Shown here: positions 42,623 to 52,500 of the stretch, in pieces
How positions within the stretch are numbered: the stretch's first letter is position 1
Layout of the letters: the number at the start of each line of letters is the position of its first letter
Assembly: GCF_001457815.1 (NCBI RefSeq)
Contig: NZ_LN898218.1
Coordinates: 154,611-218,610, forward strand
Reading direction: 5' to 3'
Length of the DNA: 64,000 bases
DNA from: Vitreoscilla massiliensis
GTDB lineage: Bacteria > Pseudomonadota > Gammaproteobacteria > Burkholderiales > Neisseriaceae
The notes under the pieces: generated by a model
What the model was told of the DNA's origin: nothing
Database searches by the model: none
The model's input: the letters and a program-made list of their open reading frames with translations, nothing else
Position numbers and translations under genes: made by a program

Positions 42623-45154
42623 TCATTGTTCAATGACAGCAGTTTGGCGGTGATCAAACACATGTTTGATTTTGCCACTGGCTTTGATTTTGACAAAATC
42701 GGCTTCCACTTGTATGCGTATCTGAACTTTGACAGGCAAACCCAATTTCTGCACCATCGATAACTCAGGATACTGATTCAGTAACAAGGCGGCAGCCGCA
42801 TCCTCAGTCATGCCCAAACTGTCATCCATCCACACTTCAATCACATTAAATTGCCCATCCGCATGCAAATGGATTTGTAGGCGACCAGAATAATTAGCTT
42901 GGTCACTGAAAATCTGTACAAATTGTGCATAATTCAATTGTGGGGTGCCCGCTTTAAACACATCCCCCATGCGCCCCACCAATTCAAATAAAGGGTCACT
43001 GCGGCCACAAGCACAAGCTGTGTCAATCCAACGCCCAGTATCACCGATTTCATAACGTTCTAAGTTTGGTGAAGTACGTGCTTGAGAGGTCAAAATCAAA
43101 CGACCAATTTCACCCTGTTCGACGGGCACATCTTGTTCCAAATCCACAATCTCTAAACGTTGTAGCGCGGAAAACAGGTGATGAACACCCCCCTCACAGT
43201 ACTCGCACTGATAGCCTATTGGTCCCGCGTCATTTGAGCCATAAGTCACTGAGCGTAATATGTCCACACCACATTGTTGAATATAGTGCCGTTGACTGCG
43301 ACTCAACCCTTCCCCTCCAAAATACACTTTCTTCAGACCGCCATAGTCTTTGATGCGCTGTCCCTGAGCATTGAATAATCCCAATAAATGGGGGGTCATT
43401 CCAATTAATACTGTTGCCTGTTGTTGGATGATTTCATCGACCAACAATTGATAATCGTCCACCATTGCCATTGGTAATTGTCTGATTTGCAAGGTTTCCA
43501 GTATGGTCCAGAAACTGATAAAACTACCATACATATAACCTGCGGCAAACGCATTCATAACCACATCTGTTTTAGGGTTCAAACCTGCTGCCAACAAACC
43601 ATGAGCAGTTTCTTTCATTTGTTTAGCATAGTCTTTCCATAAGAAATGCGAATATGCGGTTTGACCACTGGAGCCACCACTTCTGACCACCAAACCATAT
43701 GTATGTTGTTGACTGTGCATCAACTGGAGAAAATCGGCTTTGGTCATGATTTTGGACTTAGAAAGCATTTTATCAGCAGCACCGTTTTCTAATTGAGCAA
43801 AGCTGCCTAACTGAGCAAATTCTTCACTGGCATCCAAGGTAATGCGGCGCATAAATTGTTGTAGTGCATATAGTCCATCATGAGGCGAACCATTGTAGCT
43901 ATTGAGCATTTCACCAGGACGGGTAATACGACTGACACCAGCTGCAAATAACTTCCGAACTAACACCTTGGTTTCATTAAAATTGGCGGCCAAGCCACAC
44001 GTTTGCAACCATGCTCGCATCGGTCTTAATACCGATGTAACCTGCTCTGCTTGTATCGGTTTGATCCATAAAGTGCGATACAGCGGTGATGGTTTCAAAC
44101 CCGGCCTATAATCAACGATTAACCTCCAAGCTCGATGAGGTTCTTGTATGACATGGCACAAACCTAAAGCCTGCTCAGCTGTAGCCACATTTATCACTGT
44201 CGCTATTTCTGCCCAAGCTGCATCGTCGGGATCTTCTGCAGGTATGGTGGGCGCAATCCGCGTCAAAGCAGTGTTTAACGCCTGCGCTACTTGCAGTACC
44301 TCTTGTTCATTACCTTCGACAAATAAGGTTTGAGGACTTGAACACGCCTGTTGATCTAAAACACACATGTCTTTGGCAAAACCCTCAATAGCCTCTTGAT
44401 TTTGTAACATGCTGTGACTGAGATAAGCAAAAGACACTTTGTGGCCCCATGCAACTATACGCACACTGTCTGGTGCCATTTTTCTGATTGCGGAAATAGC
44501 AGCTTCTCCCCCCCATGCAGAAATCACATCGGCTTGGTCAAACAAAGACTGCAATAAATCGTTTTGTTTGGAAGATAAGCGCAACACGGCAATATAATCG
44601 TGTAAACGGTCGCTGCGGTCATGAGAAACCAATTCCTGTGCAAACAAGGCCGCAAACTGGCTATCTCTGGCACTTACCTTAACCATGTTGATGTTGTTAC
44701 TCAACAAGCCTTCTAACAAACCCATCGCTGCCACTGCAAATACATTGGCAGGCATCACATGCACCAAACACCCCAATGGTGCCCATGTTTCAAATTGACG
44801 CTCGGGATAACGCCGTTCCAACACATGTGGTTGTGTCGTTCCCAACTCACTTAAAAGTTTGTCTTGTAGTGTTTCTTTTTGCAGCATGGCAATCAATTGC
44901 ACCAGAATTGCTTGCGCTTCTGCAGTTGCCATTTGTGTGCATAAATACCCATGTAATACGGTAAAACTCTTTTGTTGTTGGAACAAATCATCTGCCAAAG
45001 CCTGACAGGTTTGCAACAAATCTTGAAATGGGAAGGCAAGGCTTAAAATTTGGTTAAAACGTGGTGCTAAGCTACGCTGTAATAATTCCTTGGACAATTG
45101 AGCATCGTCAATCCATTGGCCAAACCAATAATGTGGATGGGTATATTGTTCCAT
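42623..45154 (-). CDS. LuxC-type acyl-CoA reductase fused to PaaK-type ligase
   Basis: 843 residues, two enzymes in one. Residues 1 to about 460 are a LuxC acyl-CoA/acyl-enzyme reductase with catalytic Cys271 in DQQACSSPQTLF, an exact match to the known motif, and an NADPH-site PANVFAVAAMGLLEGLLS. From about 475 a PaaK/LuxE-like ligase begins: SGGSSGQTAY phosphate loop, FGGEGLSRSQRH, YGSNDAGPIGYQCEYC, GDTGRW and CACGRSDPLFELVGR. Fusing ligase to reductase would channel an acyl adenylate or thioester straight to aldehyde. Luciferase genes are absent. Confidence 0.87.
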   Translation of the reverse strand: MEQYTHPHYWFGQWIDDAQLSKELLQRSLAPRFNQILSLAFPFQDLLQTCQALADDLFQQQKSFTVLHGYLCTQMATAEAQAILVQLIAMLQKETLQDKLLSELGTTQPHVLERRYPERQFETWAPLGCLVHVMPANVFAVAAMGLLEGLLSNNINMVKVSARDSQFAALFAQELVSHDRSDRLHDYIAVLRLSSKQNDLLQSLFDQADVISAWGGEAAISAIRKMAPDSVRIVAWGHKVSFAYLSHSMLQNQEAIEGFAKDMCVLDQQACSSPQTLFVEGNEQEVLQVAQALNTALTRIAPTIPAEDPDDAAWAEIATVINVATAEQALGLCHVIQEPHRAWRLIVDYRPGLKPSPLYRTLWIKPIQAEQVTSVLRPMRAWLQTCGLAANFNETKVLVRKLFAAGVSRITRPGEMLNSYNGSPHDGLYALQQFMRRITLDASEEFAQLGSFAQLENGAADKMLSKSKIMTKADFLQLMHSQQHTYGLVVRSGGSSGQTAYSHFLWKDYAKQMKETAHGLLAAGLNPKTDVVMNAFAAGYMYGSFISFWTILETLQIRQLPMAMVDDYQLLVDEIIQQQATVLIGMTPHLLGLFNAQGQRIKDYGGLKKVYFGGEGLSRSQRHYIQQCGVDILRSVTYGSNDAGPIGYQCEYCEGGVHHLFSALQRLEIVDLEQDVPVEQGEIGRLILTSQARTSPNLERYEIGDTGRWIDTACACGRSDPLFELVGRMGDVFKAGTPQLNYAQFVQIFSDQANYSGRLQIHLHADGQFNVIEVWMDDSLGMTEDAAAALLLNQYPELSMVQKLGLPVKVQIRIQVEADFVKIKASGKIKHVFDHRQTAVIEQ

Positions 45155-45200
45155 TTATGAGCTCCTCGATTCCTGAATACTTATGTAGATTTTGTTATAT

Positions 45201-46340
45201 TTAGCGTGGTAAAACTTCAGCGGCAGCTGCAGCACAGCTTTTGTTACTGGAAGTGCCCGCACGGCCCAAAATCTCAAACCACGCAGTAGGATTCCCGCAC
45301 CCACAGCTGTTTTCAGGATGCAAGCGTGCCAAATCCCCCATCACCACGCTATGTACAGGCGCAGAGGTAATGTAAGGCGATAAAAATGATAAAAAGCCTG
45401 TGTTTCCCATACTTATAGGTCGCATGTTTTGCACATCACGTATGACAACTTTCGACCAAACGGGCACATGCAAATGTTGTTCACTACAGCCCACATAGGG
45501 GATGGAGTGTTCGACAGACCCAAAAGTCTCAATCACATGGCTGGCAGATATGCCCAACCAATATTCAATATTGGCCAGCAACTGTTCTTTTGAAATGGCA
45601 CGATCAGCATGGCCTTTCCAGCCACCACCAAACACCACCCAACTGTTAGCAGGTAACTTCAAAGGAGACATTTCCAACTGTGCCATGCGTTCCAAGGCAA
45701 AATGCAAAAAAGCAGGGAAACCTATGATGCGCGTAGGCTCTTTACAGGCCGCATAGTCTTGCAATGCTTGTAAGGTGCCGAAAGCATCGTACTCATGTTT
45801 GCCTTCTGCCAGCAGACGCAAAGTCCAAAATTGCTGAGCCACTGGCGCAAAACCCATCAAATATTGATTGGTATTAGAAGTTCCTACCTTAAATCCAGAA
45901 TACGGTTCAAAAGCGTTTACCACATAATTGGCGGGTTCTAAACTGAAAAAACCACGTGCGCTCAAGGCATCGTGTGCCATGCGTCGAGCATGAGAAATAG
46001 TGAACTCATCAAAAAACACCTGAGATTTTTGTCCTGTTGTACCTGATGAAGTCAAATGCAATACCACCTCTTCATCAGCAATGGATTTAATCTCATGAGC
46101 CTTCAAGAAATTGGCATGCACACAAGGCAAATTTTCCAAATCTGACAGAGACTGTATTGCCTCCACATCAATTTGGTGCATTTGCAAATAAGCCGCATAC
46201 CAAGCGCAGTGTTGCTGATGCCAGCGGGTGAGATCGCGCATGGCCTCAATAAAAACCCTGTCTTCTAATGCTTGGTATGGAGTATTGATGGCACAAAATT
46301 CGGCCACGCTTGGGGGTATCATTTGTTTAGAATCCAACAT
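45201..46340 (-). CDS. LuxE-like acyl-protein synthetase
   Basis: 379 residues, the same length as LuxE. Adenylate loop HLTSSGTTGQKSQVF near residue 100; FGGGWKG and IETFGSVEHSIPYVG follow. Near the C-terminus SSNKSCAAAAAEVL holds Cys369, at the place of the acylated cysteine of LuxE. LuxE activates a fatty acid and hands it to LuxC as acyl-enzyme. It is first in the minus-strand operon, 46 bp before the LuxC-PaaK fusion; AGAGGAGAG is before its ATG. Confidence 0.87.
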   Translation of the reverse strand: MLDSKQMIPPSVAEFCAINTPYQALEDRVFIEAMRDLTRWHQQHCAWYAAYLQMHQIDVEAIQSLSDLENLPCVHANFLKAHEIKSIADEEVVLHLTSSGTTGQKSQVFFDEFTISHARRMAHDALSARGFFSLEPANYVVNAFEPYSGFKVGTSNTNQYLMGFAPVAQQFWTLRLLAEGKHEYDAFGTLQALQDYAACKEPTRIIGFPAFLHFALERMAQLEMSPLKLPANSWVVFGGGWKGHADRAISKEQLLANIEYWLGISASHVIETFGSVEHSIPYVGCSEQHLHVPVWSKVVIRDVQNMRPISMGNTGFLSFLSPYITSAPVHSVVMGDLARLHPENSCGCGNPTAWFEILGRAGTSSNKSCAAAAAEVLPR

Positions 46341-46528
46341 ACTCTCCTCTGAAAAAATCTAACATTGCATAGCAACACCAAGCTGCGAAGCATCAACCCA
46401 AATCATCTATACCGTCTATACCTTCGCATACAGTAAATAAAGCTCTTATGCCACTTTTCTCCTTACAAGCTAAATTGTCTGATGCAAAAATATACTTATG
46501 AAAATGTTTAGATTGAATGGTAGATTCA

Positions 46529-46557
46529 GTAAGCCTCAATCTGACATTGAGGCTTAC
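46529..46557. terminator. Perfect stem-loop after the giant autotransporter gene
   Basis: GTAAGCCTCAAT (46529-46540) and ATTGAGGCTTAC (46546-46557) pair fully across five bases, 14 bp past the stop. No T run follows, so termination strength is uncertain. Confidence 0.6.
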
Positions 46558-46570
46558 ATCTCTTAAATTA

Positions 46571-49500
46571 TTAAAATTGATAGGCTAAACGGATGCGGCC
46601 TGTATGGCTTTGATAGCGCTGCCCCCATTGCCCGCTATATTCCAATTTCACACCCAATCCATTTCTGCGCATAACATCCAGACCCAATTTGGCATCAGCC
46701 GTGACTTGAGGCATGTCGGTGTTCACGTGTATCCAATCATCGGAATGAGCACCTTGGATGCGCATTTGTGTATGCCAATTGTCATCAGACATCCAATTCA
46801 TCCCCACGCTGGCATAAGGCATCCAGGTATAGACACCATTTCTGAATGATTGAGCCAGTTCAACTTGTGGACTCAACATCAGGGTCAAGCGACTTTCCTT
46901 CCCAACTTCTAAATTATAACTACCCGCACCATACTCCTTGTAAGCCGGATTTTTTTGGTACATTAAAATCGCATCCACGCTAGGGCGCAGATATCCATGC
47001 TCCCAAGAATGGGTATATGCCCCCCTAAAGCTTAAAGCGTGTAACCAACTGTTCCATTCACTCTTAGCCAATACCGTAGTCACTGGCAATTGTACCCAGC
47101 GATTGGTTTCATAAGCACCGCGATTAAAGCTGTAGGCAGCTGCCCATTGCCATGGTTCTTGTATGTGTTTCAAAAAGATGCCACCTGACACACTGCTACC
47201 ATCGGTTTCAACAGCAACTTCCTGACTGTTAGCAACGATGTCCTCATAACCCAAGGAGCCTCCTAACCACCATTGCGGTTTAAACTCATACTCGCCGCCA
47301 AATTGCACGCTGCTGGATTTCAATTTATAGCCAAAGTCTTCAAATGTGCTGTTAAATCTGGTACGGTTGTAGCGGCTGTCCATCCATACACAAGCATCTT
47401 CACTCATGACATTGCTGCCATCCATAGCTTGGCAAGTGAACATTTTGTTGATGAATTGTCTGTTGTGCATGGGCATCATCGCCGCAGGTGAACTTTGTAC
47501 ATCGGAAGCCAAATTGCTTAATAGTCGTGAATACTCTGTGGCACTGGTTAAATTATCCATTTGACCATATAAATCGCCCAACTCATCTGCATTTGTTGCA
47601 CCATTGCTGTCACTGGCAGTTTGCAAGGCAACACTGCGAAGCAAAGTCGAAGCTGCTGCTTCTTTTTTCAGAGCAACTTGTTCATCACGGTTCCAATCAT
47701 TTTGTAAATAATTGGCCACATTGCGCTGGTCTTGATTCAAACCTTGCTTATACCAAGTACTGTTCGTAAAATTAGCTTTGGGTGTAACAATTAAATTTTG
47801 GGTATATTCACGTTTGAAATCATATTTAAACAAATCATTTTCACCTGCAATTATCTGAAATTTGTAACTTTTATCTTTATTTTTGTCTGACTTGTTGAAA
47901 CGAACCTGTTTGTTACCACTGGTACTAATGATGGTGGCACTGGCTCCTGGCTTGTATGAAATAGCATCGATGATGATTTTAGTTTCATGTAAATCTGCCC
48001 CCACATTCGTGTTAGTCAAGACCAATTGGTCATGACGGTTATTAGCAAAATCAGCATCTAAGAATAACTTACCAGACCCATTTTGTTGTAACTCCCCATT
48101 TAAATAAGTTGTGCCAATAGAACCTTTTCCTGCTATATACAGCTGTCCTTTGTTCTCAAGTTTGCCACCGTTTAAATTCCAGTTATTACCCATTTCAATG
48201 GTGGAATTGGCGTCTTTATTAGTAACAGACACTTTACCTGTTGCGGCTATATTGCCCGCTAACCATCCATGATTATTGGAAATCGACATGGCTTTATCGG
48301 AGTTACTTTGCTGCAACAAGACTCGCCCCATTTTCCCAACTTGTCCACCTTGTATCTCGATATTGACTTTGCCACTACCCATCAGCTTGATGGCCGTCGC
48401 ACTGTCTGTCATATACGATTGAGTTAACTGCAGTTTGTGTTCATCTTGGGCATTCAACTCAATGGCAGTGTCAGCAGCGCTGACATTGGCATTTTTAAGG
48501 GTGACCGCAGCTTTTTTGGCAGACAAACTTAGGCCTATCTTCCCACCTTTGACAAGGCTGGAGTCGACTGACACTTGAGCCTCATCTACAGCTGCCAATT
48601 TAATTGCAGTATTGCCACCCAGTACTGAACTGGACTGAGCAATGTTGACCTGCTGTTTTTTCACCACCCCTTCTTGAACTATGCCAAATTGACCGGCCTG
48701 TATGTGACTGGCTTTAAGGTTGACTGCATTACTTGCATTGCCACCGAGCATGTCTATGCCGGTATCTTCGGCCTGTAAATCTGTATTTTGCAAATTGATT
48801 TTAATATGGCCCATATTGTTGCCATTGACACTGTCGCTGGCTGCCAGTTGTGCAAAAATACCGATGCCATTCTTACCCAAAGCGGCAACTTTGCTGTTGT
48901 TACCGATATTGATATCAATATTGCCAGCTTGGCTTTTTTTCTTGCTTCCCAACACATTGCCTATACCTTGCTGAGCGATGCCGCCACCATTGGCTATCGA
49001 TTGCGCCACAATGGCATGTGCATTTTGACCTTTAACCACAATACTGCCCACATGGTTAATTTGCACATTGCCACCATTGCCTTCTGTTTGTACATTCAAG
49101 CCATTCGTTGTAGCAATGTTTTTGGTCACTTTTTGCAACACCAGCACCGAAGTGTCAGCAGCGATACCACCACCACCACCAATACTTTGCGCCAAAATGC
49201 CATAACTGCCGTCGCCACTGGTAATGATGTCACCCTGATTATCGATTTTCACTTGTCCAGCATTGCCTCTACTGCCATTGATGCCACCCAAATGGGTGCT
49301 CACTTGGTTCGCAGCTGCATCGGTCACCACATAACCGCCCCCACCACCGATGCTTTGCACCAGCAAACCATGACTGTTTTTACCCTGCGTCACAATGCTG
49401 CCAGACATGTGGGCATCAACCTGCCCACCATTGCCGACTACCTGATTTCCTCCCAATTGCACCTTGGCTTTAATTCCTGCCAAAGTCTGGGTTTGGCCAC

Positions 49501-52500
49501 TCAGAAAATCCACATAGCCACCACCACCACCGATGCTTTGTGCCAACACACCCACAGCATTGTTGCCTGTGGTGGTAATGTGAGAATTGGCAGTACTACC
49601 CAGCGTCACCTCCGTGCCATGACCAGACTCGGTGCCCACACCACCCACGATGACTGAGCCCAACTGATTGCGTGCATCGGTTTGTTTGACCAATAAACTT
49701 CCACCGCCGCCGCCCAAGCTTTGCAGCAACACTCCTACTGAACCTGCCCCAGCAGTTGTGATATAAGCGATGCCATTATTGGAATGGGTGAAATAGACTT
49801 TGCCAGCACTGCCTTTGCCATTTTGACTGCCAACATGGTAGGCATTGGCATCCGATGTGAAGTTTTGTGCTTGTTGCACATACAGGTGCCCACCGCCACC
49901 ACCTATTGATTGTCCCAGCACACCTAAACTCTGACTGTCCTCGGTATTGATGTTGCCTGTGGCACTTAAATTGACCTCACCACCTTTGCCTTCTTTGCCT
50001 TTTCTTGCGCCCAAAGACACCTCAATTTTGCCTTCAGTCACCTCCACTTTTGCAGCCATTTCTTCTGCAGTCAGCCCAGTTTGAGCCAAACTGGCCAAAC
50101 CTCCACCTCCGCCTATGCTTTGACCCAAGATGGCGATGCCACTTTTCACTGCCAAATTACCACTGTTTATCACGCTGACTTTGCCACCATGACCGCTGCT
50201 GCCATTTTGTGCACCCACACTGAGTGACCATGCTTTTTGTTTGGCAGAGAGCACATCTTGATTGACCAAACCGCCTGTGCCACCGCCACCACCTATGCTC
50301 TGAGCAATGATAGCGCCACTGTGCAAACCTGTTGTAATGATATTGCCCTGATTGTTCACTGTTACAACACCGCCAGTTTTACCATTGCCCGCATTGCCAC
50401 CTAAAGCCAAATTCCAACTTGAATCCACTTCAGCTTGGTTATCATTAATGGCCGCACCACCGCTACCACCGCCACCACTGATGCTTTGAGCCACTATGGC
50501 TGCCATCAAATCTGCACTTGCTTCAATGCGGCCTGTATTGGTAACACTGACCTGTCCAGCATCACCCCCATTACCACCTGTACCACCCATGATTAAGCTG
50601 ATGCTGCGTGTTTGAATGGGTGATTTATCCGCTTCTTTTTGATCGGATTTGTTGCTCTTTTCCTTGTCATCATCTTCCTTCGCAGCATTAATCACACTGT
50701 CAGCTCCTGCGGCATAGCCGCCACCACCGCCTATGCTTTGTGCCAAAATGGCACTACCACCAGCAAAAATATTGCCATTGTTGGTTAACTCAACCACGCC
50801 ACCTTTACCACCTTCACCACCGTTACCACCCAAACTCAATTGCAGTGTTTTTGCCTTCACATTGCCATCTGTCTGTGCCAAACCCGCATAACCACCGCCA
50901 CCGCCTATGCTTTGCAAGACAATGGCTGTGGTTTGCTTCTGTGTGGTTTGTATACTGCCAGTATTATTCAGACTGACCTTACCACCGTTGCTTCCTTTTC
51001 CGCCGCTACCACCGATGGCCACACTCAAATTCACTTCCGCTTTGGTGTTGTTTTCTGTTTGTGCAGCACCACCCACCCCCCCGCCACCACCTATGCTTTG
51101 CGCCAAGATGGCAGTGCTGACATCAGCGGCACTGTCAATATTTCCAGCATTATTAATCGTAATGGCACCACCATGGCCACCCGCTCCTCCACGTCCACCC
51201 AAAGCCAATTTGATACTTTTTTTACCTTCATTGGTATCGCCATCGACCAAATTTTTCTCTTGGTCTTTCTTCGTGCTCGAAGCTTTATTGCTGGTCAAAT
51301 TCGCTTCACCACCACCACCACCTATGCTTTGTACCAGCAGTGCATGTCCCCCACCTGTAGCCACTTCAATACTGCCCGTTTTTTGGTTAGTCAGAGCAAC
51401 ATTGCCCGCATCACCACCACTGCCCCCATTGCCACCCAATACCAAACTGTATTGCTCTTCAGCAGTATTGCCTTGTGCACTGCTGCTGCCAGCTCTTCCA
51501 CCGCCGCCGCCTATGCTTTGCAATGTAATGGCATCGGCACCGATACCAGCCACGCTGATGTAGCCACTGTTATTTAAACTGACATTGCCACCTTTATTGC
51601 CTTTACCACCAGAAGCACCAACCACCAAATCATAATGTTTGGATTTGGCAGCTGAATTTATGACTTGTGTATCCGCACCATCGCCACCACCACCACCGAT
51701 GCTCTGAGCCAATATCCCGGCACTTAAATTACCCATGGTAGCGATGCGGCCTGTATTTACCATCACAATTTGGCCACCATTGCCACCATTGCCACCGCTG
51801 CCTCCTATGTTGACATTGGTAACAAATTTGGTGTCTTTGCTTTTACTGTCGTCTTTTTTCTCATCCTTTTTCTCAGTGCTTTCCTCTTCTTTGTCCACCA
51901 AGCCATCAATGATTTTTTGTACCTCAGACTTGCCTTCATTGGTTTTCTTTTTGACTTTTTCTGTCAAATCCACCAAATCTTTGTTCATTTTTTTGATGGC
52001 ATCTTCAGACTCACTGCCGGCGCCGCCTGCAACACCGCCACGCCCACCACCTCCACCTATGCTTTGCGTCAACACCCCGACTGAACCAACTCCCGATGTA
52101 TTGATGCTGCCGGCATTGTTAACCGTCACCGTGCCACCCACACCACCATCACCGCCATTACCGCCTATTTTCAATTCCACAGCACGGTCTACCGCTACCG
52201 CATCTGAATGTGACAAGCCGCCATTACCGCCGCCACCGCCTATGCTTTGCGCAACCACAGCCGCAGCCATGTTGCCCGCCGTTTCAATCTGCCCAGTAGC
52301 AGCATTGTTTAAGGTGACTGCACCGCCATCGCTGCCTTTTCCTCCTTTTCCACCCACTGTTGCCGCCAGTTTAAACACCTCACGGTTTACTTTATCACCG
52401 CTGGTCGCACCATCATAACGGTAGCTGTTGGCAGAACCGGCACCGCCATTGCCACCGCCGCCGCCTATGCTCTGTATCATCACTGCCGTCGCAAGCTGGC

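Noticed and set aside
37125..46340. A bioluminescence (lux) operon
   Set aside because: LuxC- and LuxE-type genes are present but no LuxA, LuxB or LuxD-like gene was found, so light production is not supported.
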